Source of the DNA: Baaleninema simplex PCC 7105
GTDB taxonomy: Bacteria > Cyanobacteriota > Cyanobacteriia > Cyanobacteriales > Geitlerinemataceae
DNA length: 40,955 nt
Direction of reading: 5' to 3'
Assembly: GCF_000332355.1 (NCBI RefSeq)
Contig: NZ_KB235962.1
Coordinates: 245,373-286,327, forward strand
Positions 8,025 to 16,448 of the stretch are shown here, piece by piece (the first letter of the stretch is position 1; the number at the start of each line of letters is the position of its first letter). The notes under the pieces were generated by a model. The model was not told the DNA's origin and did not search any database. It saw nothing but the letters and a program-made list of their open reading frames with translations. A program made the translations under genes and the position numbers.

Positions 8025-8909
8025 TTAGCGCGATCGCTCTGGAGGAAAGAACAGCACTGGATGCCAGCTTCGACGAAGGAGTTTGTTGGCGAAATTGGGA
8101 CGCGACCATTCAAGCAGTCGAGGAACGCTCGGAGAGGTCACGGCGACGGCACTGACGTCTTGTTCCATCGCCAAATCCATGAACTCTGTGAGGCGATCGC
8201 CGTTTCGGACGGCCGTATCGACGGTTAGCCCCAAGGATTCGAGTTCGGTTTTGACGCTGTCGAGTTCGGCTTGGACGCTTTCGGTGGTTTCGGATTGGGG
8301 AACGCCAAAGCGGCCGTGATGCTCGATAACCCAGCCCAGCAAGCAGGTTTCGAGAGATTCTTTGGGACGCTGGCGGGCTAACTCAGAAATGTCTCGGACG
8401 AGGTGCTTGGCGCTGTCGCTACCATCGTAGGCAATCAGAAGATATCGCAGTAAATGGCGACAGCGTAAGTCGAGTTCTTCGTTCGTGTAGGTAGAAATCA
8501 ACGCCGGACGCATCACGAGCATGGGAATCGTAATGCGTTCGACGAGGGCGGCGGTGGTGCTGCCAAAGACTTTCTCGTTGAGTAAGGTTTTGTTCTGCGT
8601 CCCGAGCAAGACGAGATCGCACTCGTGGTTTTTGATGGTTTTGAGAATGTTCTCGACGGTGCGGTCGGAATCGATTTCGACGTGCACGTCAACGCCTTCG
8701 GGAACGTTTTGTAACGCGACAGATAACTGTTCTCGGGCGAGGTTGAGGGCTTGTTGGTCGATTTTGGGAATACCGCGATCTTCTTTCAGAGAGACGGAGT
8801 GGAAGAATACGATGCGACGTATTCCAGTAGCGGCCAGGCTGGGAACGAAGCGAACCAGGCGATGTAAGCCATCTTGAAGATCGGTACAAATGAGAAGGTT
8901 GTGAAACAT
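8025..8909 (-). CDS. Tandem universal stress protein (two Usp domains), 294 aa
   Basis: Domain 1 covers residues 1-137, starting MFHNLLICTDLQDG, with CDLVLLGTQNKTLLNEKVFG and a GSTTAALVERITIPMLVMRP nucleotide-loop region. Domain 2 covers about 155-290, starting RYLLIAYDGSDSAKHLV and ending WHPVLFFPPERS. The first half carries a GS-type ATP-binding loop; the second is more divergent. Cytoplasmic role under stress is inferred from the family. I chose the ATG at 8909 because the protein then begins directly with the first Usp strand; the in-frame extension to 9035 looks non-coding. It is downstream of nblA on the same strand. Confidence 0.85.
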   Translation of the reverse strand: MFHNLLICTDLQDGLHRLVRFVPSLAATGIRRIVFFHSVSLKEDRGIPKIDQQALNLAREQLSVALQNVPEGVDVHVEIDSDRTVENILKTIKNHECDLVLLGTQNKTLLNEKVFGSTTAALVERITIPMLVMRPALISTYTNEELDLRCRHLLRYLLIAYDGSDSAKHLVRDISELARQRPKESLETCLLGWVIEHHGRFGVPQSETTESVQAELDSVKTELESLGLTVDTAVRNGDRLTEFMDLAMEQDVSAVAVTSPSVPRLLEWSRPNFANKLLRRSWHPVLFFPPERSR

Positions 8910-9101
8910 GGAACGTTGCTTAACGATCGAGAGACCTATTCTTAGATTAGTCGAATTCGTTCGGTCTCGGTGCAAAGCGATCGCTCGAGCGTCGGTTCGG
9001 TTGCAGTGGGGACAGCTTCCGTGACGCCCCGACATCCCCAGATCTTTTCCTCGGCGAGGAACGGAGCTAGAGAGGGAGGTCGCCGACTCAGAAGCAGTTG
9101 C

Positions 9102-9308
9102 CTAGGTCGATTGCGGCGGTGAGAAACCGCCATCGACGCCCCATTGATGTTTCAGTAGGTTTTTGTAGGTGACTTCGCGAAGCATCATTTGTTCGTACAG
9201 TTGCAGGAGAAACTGTTGAGCTTGTTCGCGACTCATCTTGGCAACCTGGGTTTCAAAAGAACGCAAGTTAAATTGCTGTTCCAAGGTTAGTTCGATCGGT
9301 CGATCCAT
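9102..9308 (-). CDS. nblA: Phycobilisome degradation protein NblA
   Basis: The 68-residue protein reads PIELTLEQQFNLRSFETQV, then MSREQAQQFLLQLYEQMMLR, then a LLKHQWG tail. These are the hallmarks of NblA, the small adaptor that binds phycobiliproteins and brings the Clp protease to them during nutrient starvation. A strong GAGGAGGAAC ribosome-binding site lies just upstream of the ATG. The C-terminus (GVDGGFSPPQST) is slightly extended. It indicates a phycobilisome-bearing host. The 770-base non-coding stretch upstream leaves ample room for starvation control. Confidence 0.97.
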   Translation of the reverse strand: MDRPIELTLEQQFNLRSFETQVAKMSREQAQQFLLQLYEQMMLREVTYKNLLKHQWGVDGGFSPPQST

Positions 9309-9432
9309 CGGTTGTTCCTCCTCATCGATTCGGATGCGATCTTGCTTAGTCTTAGGATTCCCGTTCGCTCGTCGAGCGATAAACAGACTCTGACGTTCGA
9401 TTTACGGGAGGCTCACCCAAGCTTCAGACAAG

Positions 9433-9451
9433 TTGTTACAGAATATAACAA
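9433..9451. promoter_or_regulatory. Inverted repeat upstream of nblA (candidate operator)
   Basis: Perfect 6-bp arms TTGTTA and TAACAA are separated by 7 AT-rich bases, about 125 bases upstream of the nblA start. Size and symmetry suit a dimeric regulator. It does not fit the NtcA consensus (GTA N8 TAC), so the regulator is unknown. Confidence 0.35.
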
Positions 9452-9579
9452 ACATTTGACAAAAGTGCCAACTTCTGTGATTAGACGTTGTTGACAGAGA
9501 CGGGGCGAGCCGTCTTCAAGTTCCGCCTTGGTGGATGTTGTATCAATTTGTCAACGGTAAAAATGCTCATCACGAACTG

Positions 9580-9612
9580 AAACCCCCGATTTTACGTTGA
9601 AATCGGGGGTTT
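9580..9612. terminator. Strong bidirectional hairpin
   Basis: Perfect 13-bp arms AAACCCCCGATTT and AAATCGGGGGTTT enclose a 7-base loop. The A/T ends give a short T-run on either strand. It lies between the nblA upstream region and transposon debris and may shield nblA from transcription entering from the right. Confidence 0.65.
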
Positions 9613-9654
9613 TCAAGGGTGCGAACCGCGTTCGAACGGTGTTGAAATTTTTAT

Positions 9655-9830
9655 AAAAAATTTTGGGTCTAAAACCCCGCCCTTCTAGGGCGGCTTTACA
9701 GAGGACTGCCCAAAGCTTCCATTTCTTGCTAAAATTTTCCGGTGAGGAACAGGTAACTAACCTCTTTAAAAACCTGGCACCGAAAGATGAGAACCGATGA
9801 TTACTGAAGTTTTGCGGTTCCACAGGTCAA
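9655..9830 (-). pseudogene. Remnant of a TnpB-type element 3' end
   Basis: The minus strand encodes a stretch like the C-terminal read-out of cyanobacterial tnpB elements (KWKLWAVLCKAALEGRGFRPKIF). It includes the hairpin GCCGCCC/GGGCGG followed by GGTTTTAGACCCAAAATTTT. A closely related hairpin and tail occur at 14808-14850. The rest of the transposase is absent, so this is debris. The extent upstream is uncertain. Confidence 0.5.
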
Positions 9831-9974
9831 ACAGCTCGTGTGGGTAAAAACTTCAAGCGTCAAGCACGGAGATTCAGGATTTTTGGCTCCGCTGTACGGT
9901 GGGGCAGACCGAAACAGGTATCCCTCCTTAACCCCCTTACCAAGGGAGGTTGGGGGGACACGAAACGCGCCGGC

Positions 9975-10071
9975 GTGATGAAGACCTCTGGACATTTGGC
10001 TTACGGGTCAAATGTGTAAGTTTTGTCGTTGAGCCAAGAATCCCCACGCCGTAATAGCTGGGGAGTGTCAA
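9975..10071 (+). pseudogene. Degenerate 3' end of a tnpB gene with right-end signal
   Basis: The frame reads KTSGHLAYGSNV, an in-frame stop, then SLSQESPRRNSWGVS. This matches the usual C-terminus of cyanobacterial TnpB genes of the IS200/IS605 group. The nucleotide end CTGGGGAGTGTCAA (10058-10071) resembles the right-end signal of such elements, which in active elements is also part of the guide (omega) RNA. Only about 30 codons survive, with a stop. The preceding 9880-9960 includes a CTCCTTAACCCCCTTACC/AAGGGAGG segment of unknown origin. Confidence 0.5.
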
Positions 10072-10080
10072 AAAATTCGG

Positions 10081-10851
10081 TCAAGGGGTGGGCGAGTCGT
10101 CTGCATCGACGGCCGCGATCGCGATCGAGATGACCGTAATATTGTCCCGTCCGCCCTCTTCTTTAGCCGCTTCGACCAATCGCACGACCGACGTTTCGCA
10201 ATCGCGATGATTTTCCAGTTCCAAAGCGATCTGCTCGTCGGACAACTCCTCGGTCAGTCCGTCGCTACAGAGCAAAATGCGATCGCCCGGTTGCAAATCT
10301 AAGGAAAAGATTTCCACCTCTCCCATATCTTCGCGTCCCAGACACTGAGACAGCACGTGACGCCAGGGATGAACGCGAGCCTCCTCAGCCTGTAACGCAC
10401 CGGCTTTTACCGCCTGCGCCACCCAGGTATCGTCTTCTGTCACCTGTTCGAGATGGTTGTCTCGGAACCGATAGATCCGCGAATCACCCAAATTCGCGCA
10501 CCACAACTCGGGGGGCGCACTGTCTTCGGGTTGGTAAAGCAAAGCCGCCACCGCTGTCGTTCCCATATCGGCGTTTTCTGGATGCACCGTTTGATCTTCG
10601 ATAATCGCCCGGTTCGCCGAACGAAACGCTTCTTTGAGGAGAACTTCCGGGGTCTCCATCTTGACAAGGCGTTCTTCGAGATACGCACAAATCGTTTCTT
10701 TGGCGATACGACTGGCTTCTTGGCCGGCTGCGTGGCCGCCCATTCCGTCGGCCACGATAAAAAAGCGACCTTGAGGATCGATGTAGTAAGCGTCCTGATT
10801 GATGGCTCGGACGAGACCTTTATCCGTGCGACCAGCAAAGGCGGATTTCAT
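10081..10851 (-). CDS. PP2C-family protein serine/threonine phosphatase, 256 aa
   Basis: This is a metal-dependent phosphatase for Ser/Thr phosphoproteins. Visible motifs are RAINQDAYYI, the metal-binding VADGMGGHAAGQEAS, DMGTTAVAAL, ANLGDSRIYR, LLCSDGLTEEL and the final GGRDNITVI with an Asp ligand, in the usual order. Length fits the bacterial Stp/PrpC type. I chose the ATG at 10851; an in-frame extension to 10962 would overlap the ABC1 gene. It starts 17 bases after the ABC1 stop and shares a block with a Ser/Thr kinase gene (13246-14775), a common functional pairing. Confidence 0.93.
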   Translation of the reverse strand: MKSAFAGRTDKGLVRAINQDAYYIDPQGRFFIVADGMGGHAAGQEASRIAKETICAYLEERLVKMETPEVLLKEAFRSANRAIIEDQTVHPENADMGTTAVAALLYQPEDSAPPELWCANLGDSRIYRFRDNHLEQVTEDDTWVAQAVKAGALQAEEARVHPWRHVLSQCLGREDMGEVEIFSLDLQPGDRILLCSDGLTEELSDEQIALELENHRDCETSVVRLVEAAKEEGGRDNITVISIAIAAVDADDSPTP

Positions 10852-10868
10852 AGCAAGAAAGACAAACG

Positions 10869-12722
10869 TTAAAAGCGATCGGCGCGATCGAGCCGGGCGA
10901 GCAATCTCAACAGTGCTACCACGAGGGCGATCGCCAGCAAAGCAACCGCGCCCGCAATCCACACGCGGCCGTTAACTAATAAAATCGTAGCCGATAATGT
11001 AAACGCACTGATTAACAAAGTATAGTTCGTACTCAACTGCATCCCGACCGTGCGCCGCAATACGCGATCGGTATCCGTCGCGCGAACCCGAACGCGAATA
11101 TCGCCCCGTTCGAGCTTTTCGAGGGTGTCCTCAATGCGGCGAGGCAACCCCAACGCCGTCGAACTCACTTCGCTAGCTTGGCGACTGAGTTCGCTGAGGA
11201 TACTGTTGCCGTACTCTTCTCTTCCTTCGTTCATAAGATTTAAGGCAAAAGGCTTGGCCACCTCCATAAAATTAAAGTCTGGATCGAGACCTTTGCCTAC
11301 CCCCTCCAGGGTCGAAAACGCCCGCATGACGAACGTAAACGTTGCCGGGAAGCGAAACGGCTGGTCGTAGGCAATTTCGTAAAGGTCGTCTGTAATCGCT
11401 TCGACGGACTGCTCCTCAAAGGGCTTATCCATCAAATTATCGAGAATATACTGAATCGCACGGCGCACGGGACCGGGATCGTCCATCGGCGCGAGCGCTT
11501 CGACTTCGACTAACGCCACGACGACGCGATCGGCATCTCGTTGCGCGATGCCAAAAAACAACTCCATCATTTTTTGGCGCAGGTTAGACGTAATCTGCCC
11601 CATCATGCCGAAATCGTAAAAGATGAGCGACCCTTCCGGGCTGACTGCCAAATTTCCCGGATGGGGATCGGCGTGGAAAAATCCGTAATCGAGCAGTTGC
11701 TTTAAGTAGGCCATTGCCCCCAAACTCGCCAGTTTCTTACGGTCGAGTCCGGCGGCCTCGAGGGCGTCGTAGTGGCTGATTTTAATCCCCGGCACGTATT
11801 CTAACGTCAGAACCCGAGACGAGGTATAGCGCCAGTACACGCGGGGAACGCGCACCCACTCGACACTGCGGAAGTTGCGGCGAAAGGTGTCGGCGTTGCG
11901 CCCTTCGTTGAGATAGTCGATTTCGAGATAGAGGATACGACAGCACTCGTCGTAAATCCCCATCCAGTCCCGTCCTTTTCCCCATTCCGAGTGGTTCTGT
12001 AAATATTGCGCCACCCCTCGAGCAATGGACAAATCGATATCGAACAGTCGCTTGAGTCCCGGTCGTTGCACTTTGACCACGATTTCTTCGCCGCTGTGCA
12101 GTTGGGCTTTGTGAACTTGTCCCAAACTCGCCGCCGCCAGTGGCACCGGGTCGAAAAAGCGATAGAGTTCCTTCGAGGACTTGCCGAAATCTTCTCGAAC
12201 GATCGCCTCGGCTTGCTCGTAATCGAAAGCCGGAACGCGGTCTTGAAGCTTCGACAGTTCCTCGACGTATTCGGCCGGGAACAAATCCGATCGCGTTGAA
12301 AAAAGCTGTCCGAGTTTGATAAACGTCGGTCCGAGGTCGAGAAAGGTTTCTCGAATCCAGCAGGCGAGGCGGCGGCGACGTTCGGTCGCTTTCGCGTCCG
12401 TGTAACCGCCTACATAACTCCAGCGACGTTTGTTGAGCCATAACGTAAAGAGAAACCGAGAGACGAACGACCAAACCTCGAGGCGGCGACGAGTTTTCGA
12501 GTAGTTCTTGCGGTTCCAGCGATAGGATTTCGAGGCATAGCTGACGCCGCGATCGCCGCTCGAGTTCGAACGAATTCGGTCGATCGCCGCTCGGTCTCCA
12601 AGGGGGGCGCGACCGTTGCGAGCGGGTTGGGTAATAGAGTCCTCAGACAGGGCAGACACTCGGTTTCCGTTCCTGGGGTTAACGTTAGCGGTTTGGGCAG
12701 CAAGACAACAAGACGACGACAC
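10869..12722 (-). CDS. ABC1/UbiB-family atypical protein kinase, 617 aa
   Basis: The hallmark motifs of the family are all present: the KLGQ segment (FIKLGQLFSTR) near residue 135, the alanine-rich nucleotide loop AAASLGQVH, the Lys in VVKVQRPG, the catalytic HADPHPGN and the metal-binding YDFGMMG. Two hydrophobic helices at the C-terminus (TLLISAFTLSATILLV and AGAVALLAIALVVALL) suggest membrane anchoring. In cyanobacteria and chloroplasts these proteins act in prenylquinone metabolism; the substrate here is unknown. The start is a GTG at 12722, and no ATG allows a full domain. The first 70 residues are low-complexity, so the true start may lie further in. Confidence 0.88.
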   Translation of the reverse strand: MSSSCCLAAQTANVNPRNGNRVSALSEDSITQPARNGRAPLGDRAAIDRIRSNSSGDRGVSYASKSYRWNRKNYSKTRRRLEVWSFVSRFLFTLWLNKRRWSYVGGYTDAKATERRRRLACWIRETFLDLGPTFIKLGQLFSTRSDLFPAEYVEELSKLQDRVPAFDYEQAEAIVREDFGKSSKELYRFFDPVPLAAASLGQVHKAQLHSGEEIVVKVQRPGLKRLFDIDLSIARGVAQYLQNHSEWGKGRDWMGIYDECCRILYLEIDYLNEGRNADTFRRNFRSVEWVRVPRVYWRYTSSRVLTLEYVPGIKISHYDALEAAGLDRKKLASLGAMAYLKQLLDYGFFHADPHPGNLAVSPEGSLIFYDFGMMGQITSNLRQKMMELFFGIAQRDADRVVVALVEVEALAPMDDPGPVRRAIQYILDNLMDKPFEEQSVEAITDDLYEIAYDQPFRFPATFTFVMRAFSTLEGVGKGLDPDFNFMEVAKPFALNLMNEGREEYGNSILSELSRQASEVSSTALGLPRRIEDTLEKLERGDIRVRVRATDTDRVLRRTVGMQLSTNYTLLISAFTLSATILLVNGRVWIAGAVALLAIALVVALLRLLARLDRADRF

Positions 12723-12793
12723 CCTCGGCCGCTCCTATCGAGATCGATAGGGAGTTTTGGGGGGCGATCGTTTGGCCGGGGATACCGGGAGAG

Positions 12794-13129
12794 TTATTCC
12801 GACGGCGCGGTTTGGTTGCGATACCGTTGGAGTTCCGAACGCAGTTGAGCGATTTCAGCCCGCAGGTTATCGACGAGCGCTTGTAAGTCGGTATCTGTCG
12901 AGACGGCGGTACTGACGCCACTGATGGCGCTCTCCCGAGACGTATCGGTTTCGAGAGACTCGACACGCTCCATGACGCGATCGGAGAACTGACGGAGATT
13001 TTCGCGCTGTTCGGCGTCGAATTTTCCCAGTTCGCTCAAGGAATTGGTCAGGGCTTTTTCGAGCGTCGAACCGATTTCTTCAGCGAGGACGCGACCCACA
13101 AGAAAGGCGTGGACGGGAGATTTGCTCAT
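12794..13129 (-). CDS. Conserved cyanobacterial small coiled-coil protein (DUF6825-like), 111 aa
   Basis: The protein opens MSKSPVHAFLVGRVLAEEIG and continues with helical charged sequence. Its C-terminal half (LQALVDNLRAEIAQLRSELQRYRN) is a clear coiled coil. I believe it belongs to a family conserved in cyanobacteria and plastids, but its function is not established. It lies 71 bases upstream of the ABC1 gene and 116 bases downstream of the kinase gene, all on the minus strand, so co-transcription is plausible. Confidence 0.7.
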   Translation of the reverse strand: MSKSPVHAFLVGRVLAEEIGSTLEKALTNSLSELGKFDAEQRENLRQFSDRVMERVESLETDTSRESAISGVSTAVSTDTDLQALVDNLRAEIAQLRSELQRYRNQTAPSE

Positions 13130-13245
13130 GACGCGATCTGATTATTAAGCTTCCGTAACAAAATTATAACGTTCGATCTCGAGCATCGAACACGCGAACG
13201 GGGAGGATTGGGGAAATTTCACGGCGACTTCCCCCGTTTTTCCCG

Positions 13246-14775
13246 TTACGAGGTCGAACTCGAAGGGACTTCTTTAAACGGCTCTAGGTTCTCTTTTTCG
13301 GGGGAGAGTTCGGGGACGGGTTCCGGTTCGACCGGCGTGTTTTTGAGATCTTCCCAAATCGGGGGCTCGCCAGACGGCGTCGCCTCTACGGGTTCGGGAG
13401 ACGCATCCGACCAAACGGTGGGCGCTTCGGGGTCGGTGGCGGTAAACGGTTCCTCGGATAAAACGGGTTCGGATTCGGATTTGGCTGTCGGGGCTTCGGT
13501 TTGAACGGGAACGAATCCAGAATCGTCGTGATAGGGTGCCGAGGTCGGTTCCGCCCAGGAAGGGGTCGGCTCGACGGTGGAGTTGGGGGAGTTCGCTGCG
13601 GGCCAGTCGTTGCGAGAGTATTCGGTTTCTGTTTCGACCGGTGGGGTATAGGTCCAATCTCCCGGTTTTTGGAACGGCTCCTCGAAGACTTCGGTATCGG
13701 GATTGGGGAAGTCCTGGGGTAAGGGAGGTGGGGTCGATCGCAGCAGTTGGGAAGGGGGCGCGTCGGGGCGATCGGCCAGTCCCGATTTTAGGGCGACGAC
13801 GATCCCTGCTCCTCCGATGGCGGCGACGATGGACGTGGAGAAAAACAAGGCCGGCACCCACGGACGAGCGAAGATGGGTTTGGGGGGCTTGCTGGGTTTG
13901 GCTGTTTTCTGAGGTTTGCCAGTCGAGGGGTTGGCCGAGACGCCGACGACAGGACGATCGCGGCGAGACGGCGGTAACAGGGCTAACCATTCGTTCACCC
14001 GAGTCGGGCGTCGTTGGGGATCGAGTTCGAGTCCTTTGGCGATCGCGCGATCGAGGTCGGGGTCGAGCGCGGTTCGATCGGGCCGCAGTTCGTTGAGGGG
14101 AACGCGATCGCGTAAGGCGGCAATGGTGGGCGGTTGACCGCTCAGTAAGGTGTAGAGGGTAGCGGCGAGGGCGTAAACGTCGGTCGCGGGGGTTCGCGGT
14201 CGGTGGCAATCGTACTGTTCCGGGGCGGCGTATCCCGGCGAGAGCAGGTTGCTGTGAGTCCGCTCGACCTCGGGATCGAGATCGCGCGTCAGTCCGATTT
14301 CGACGAGAACGACGCGATCGCTACCGATGGTGCGGATGGCGTGTTCGGGTTTGACGTCTCGATGTAGCAAGCCGTTTTCGTGTAATGCTTCCACTGCTTC
14401 GGCGAGTTGTCGGACGTAATCGACCGCGCGATCGACTGCCATCGGCTTTCCGTCGCGAACCAATTGCGCTAGAGTCGCTCCGGGAATGTAATCCATGACC
14501 GCGAAGGGCTGACCGTTTTCTTCAAACAGGTCTAAAACGCGCGGGAGGTTGGGATGGTGACAACGTGCGAGGAGGCGCGACTGCTCGACGAACCGACGTA
14601 CGAATTCTTGGCTGTCTGGGTGTGACAGCAGGGTGTCGCTGAGGGTTTTGATAACGACCGGTTGCCATAGCCGAGCGTGGGTCGCGCGGTAGGTCGTGCC
14701 GAAATATCCCTGACCGAGCGTGTCTTCGATGGCGTATTTTCCGCCTTGTAGGAGAGTGCCTGCCCGAACCTTCAT
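13246..14775 (-). CDS. Membrane Ser/Thr protein kinase with degenerate active site, 509 aa
   Basis: An N-terminal Hanks-type kinase domain (1-270) has a glycine loop (LGQGYFGTTY, 20-29), Lys43 in VVIKTLSD and catalytic Asp140 in LLHRDVKPEH. Two metal-binding residues are changed: the Asn expected after HRDVKPE is His145, and the DFG motif reads EIG (Glu159). Activity may therefore be weak, altered or absent. A transmembrane helix (about 301-325) follows a basic linker. The remaining 180 residues are rich in Pro, Ser, Glu and Thr and are probably extracytoplasmic. It is first in the block with the coiled-coil, ABC1 and PP2C genes. Confidence 0.9.
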   Translation of the reverse strand: MKVRAGTLLQGGKYAIEDTLGQGYFGTTYRATHARLWQPVVIKTLSDTLLSHPDSQEFVRRFVEQSRLLARCHHPNLPRVLDLFEENGQPFAVMDYIPGATLAQLVRDGKPMAVDRAVDYVRQLAEAVEALHENGLLHRDVKPEHAIRTIGSDRVVLVEIGLTRDLDPEVERTHSNLLSPGYAAPEQYDCHRPRTPATDVYALAATLYTLLSGQPPTIAALRDRVPLNELRPDRTALDPDLDRAIAKGLELDPQRRPTRVNEWLALLPPSRRDRPVVGVSANPSTGKPQKTAKPSKPPKPIFARPWVPALFFSTSIVAAIGGAGIVVALKSGLADRPDAPPSQLLRSTPPPLPQDFPNPDTEVFEEPFQKPGDWTYTPPVETETEYSRNDWPAANSPNSTVEPTPSWAEPTSAPYHDDSGFVPVQTEAPTAKSESEPVLSEEPFTATDPEAPTVWSDASPEPVEATPSGEPPIWEDLKNTPVEPEPVPELSPEKENLEPFKEVPSSSTS

Positions 14776-14807
14776 AAAATTCTCAATGTGAATTTCTACT
14801 TATCGAA

Positions 14808-14850
14808 AATTTTGGGTCGAAAACCCCGTCCTAGAAGGACGGCTTTAACT
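14808..14850 (-). mobile_element. TnpB-element end-type hairpin (solo)
   Basis: On the minus strand the hairpin GCCGTCCTTCTAGGACGG is followed by GGTTTTCGACCCAAAATTTT. It matches the structure at 9655-9700 except for compensatory changes in the stem (GTCC/GGAC against GCCC/GGGC). Such hairpins mark ends of IS200/IS605-type elements. It begins about 35 bases upstream of the kinase start codon. Confidence 0.5.
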
Positions 14851-14877
14851 TAGCATGGTAGACTAGATACCACTGGT

Positions 14878-14912
14878 TAAACTGACTAACGAAAACCAAG
14901 TTAGTCAGTTTA
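14878..14912. repeat. Perfect inverted repeat
   Basis: Thirteen-base arms (TAAACTGACTAAC and GTTAGTCAGTTTA) flank a 9-base loop. The repeat lies between two tnpB-type end fragments. It could be a subterminal hairpin of an element, of the sort recognised by single-strand transposases. No T-run follows it. Confidence 0.7.
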
Positions 14913-15143
14913 GCTCACATTCCAATCGAATGCGATCTTTTGGCGGTGGGACACACCGTTACAGCCTGTGAAGCGAGTGTAAGACGCAGTCTTCGCAGCT
15001 CTCGGAGCTTGCATCCGAGAGAACGAAGACTTGAAGGATCTCGATCCGGAGAGCAACTGCGAAAAACTCGAGAGAGAAGGAAGCAGGAACCCAAATCGCG
15101 AGGTTTGGGAATCACCGCCCTGGAAGGACGGTGAGGATGTCAA
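14913..15143 (+). pseudogene. Truncated tnpB 3' end with intact-looking right end
   Basis: Reading in frame, the sequence gives LAVGHTVTACEASVRR, a basic stretch, then KQEPKSRGLGITALEGR and a stop at 15132-15134. This is the typical C-terminus of cyanobacterial TnpB. It ends in a hairpin (CCGCCCTGGAAGGACGG) and GTGAGGATGTCAA at 15131-15143, the usual right end. Fewer than 80 of about 400 codons remain, so the protein is lost. The part that normally forms the guide-RNA scaffold is the part that survives. Confidence 0.7.
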
Positions 15144-15159
15144 GCTAGAGCAAGTTGCT

Positions 15160-15300
15160 CGTTCGAGAAAGGGAGATGGGGAGAGGGAAGACAGTCACCT
15201 TTTACAGTGAGCAGTGAACGGTGAGGACAGTTGATAGGGAACGGGGAACGGGGAACCGGGAACCGGGAACATTTTCTTCCTTGGCTCCCCTGCGTTAAGA
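15160..15300. repeat. Low-complexity intergenic cassette
   Basis: The tract contains GAGAAAGGGAGATGGGGAGAGGG, CAGTCACCTTTTACAGTGA, a GACAGTTGA segment and tandem GGGGAAC/CGGGAAC heptamers. These are the same building blocks as at 1617-1853 and 6286-6478. No gene is visible. Confidence 0.85.
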
Positions 15301-15313
15301 AATGTTGAAAAAA

Positions 15314-15835
15314 TCAGGGAATTTTGAAGGAATGGGGACGAACGCTAACTTGTCCGTGTTCGTCGAGACAGAATTCGGGTAAGTTGACGGCGTAGATATG
15401 ATGGCAGTCTCGAGCTTTTAATGCTGTTAGCTGTTGTTTGACGGTTTCGATGGCAGCGTTCATCGCTTCGATGCCTTTTTGGGCTTCGGTTTCTCGTTCT
15501 AGGCGACGGCGAGCTTCGGCAATTTGTTCTTCGAGACGTCGATGCTGCTGTTCTTCCTCGGCGAGACGTTTGTGAATCCAGTCAAGGGCGACCTGTAAGC
15601 CTTCGGCTTTGGCTTTCCAGGTATACCGAGCTAACGCCGACTGCGTGGCGGACTCTAACAGCGTTTCGGCTGAGGTTCCCGTAGGGGCTTCTGGGGGTTT
15701 GGCAGCTTCAGTTTTGGCAACGTCTAGCTGGGGAACCAGGCGATCGCGTTCCTCGCGCAGCGATCGTAAACGCTCGGTTAGCTCGGCTTGACGGGTGACG
15801 AGATCGTCGAGCCAAGCGGGAAGATCCTTGGACAT
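15314..15835 (-). CDS. Coiled-coil protein of unknown function, 173 aa
   Basis: From MSKDLPAWLDDLV the protein is almost wholly helical and charged, with strong heptads at residues 12-40 (ELTERLRSLREERDRLVPQL) and 90-150 (HKRLAEEEQQHRRLEEQIAE). A short globular end follows (CHHIYAVNLPEFCLDEHGQV). No catalytic motif or membrane segment is seen. I chose the ATG at 15835 because it starts the helical region; an in-frame extension to 15982 lacks that character. Function is unknown, and a structural or scaffold role is only a guess. Confidence 0.6.
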   Translation of the reverse strand: MSKDLPAWLDDLVTRQAELTERLRSLREERDRLVPQLDVAKTEAAKPPEAPTGTSAETLLESATQSALARYTWKAKAEGLQVALDWIHKRLAEEEQQHRRLEEQIAEARRRLERETEAQKGIEAMNAAIETVKQQLTALKARDCHHIYAVNLPEFCLDEHGQVSVRPHSFKIP

Positions 15836-16448
15836 GGCTGGAATGAATTCCTCAAACGGCAACAAATAGCAACTCGATAACTCGATAAATGGTGCGGGAA
15901 AGAATTGCTCGGGCAACTTCAAATTCTTAAATTCAATGTCTGGTTTTTTTCTATTGAAGTCAATTCTTCGAGGTTTCGGCAACTGGAGATCGCCTTACGC
16001 GAACCTATCGGTCAGCCCGGTTCGGAAAATGGCAGCCCGAGAATTTATCGAGTAGAGTAGAATTGGTGTCGTGCTGAGTCGAGATCGCGTCCGCCCAACC
16101 CCAACTGTTTCGATTGAGTTTCCTCGTCTAATCTCTCGAGTCGCCTGAGACGGAACGCGCCACCATCCAAGCGACCCTCAAGGTCTCGAGAATCGAAAAC
16201 TCCAGCGTCCGTCCGTTTGAAGCGCGATCGCGTCGAGTCAGACCGCGCGAGGTGGAAGAGGCGACTCTTAAAGCGCACGGGCGAGACCCATCCAAGCCGG
16301 TCAGTTACCAAGCTAGTTCGTTAAGAAACCCGAACAAATATCTCGATCGATATTTTAAATATCCATATCTAACCCGTACCGAGAAGAATCGAGATCGTCT
16401 AAAATTGCCACCAAGCACGCGAGTCAGGGAAACTCACGAGAGGGATCG
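15836..16448. other. Intergenic region without recognisable gene
   Basis: About 610 bases between divergent genes. I see no tRNA, no strong hairpin and no credible coding frame. A GAGAGGGATCG sequence just before 16449 can serve as ribosome-binding site for the next gene. The rightmost 200 bases presumably contain its promoter. Confidence 0.5.

Noticed and set aside
15836-16448. tRNA or small RNA gene in the long gap
   Set aside because: No cloverleaf, T-loop motif or strong terminator hairpin could be found.
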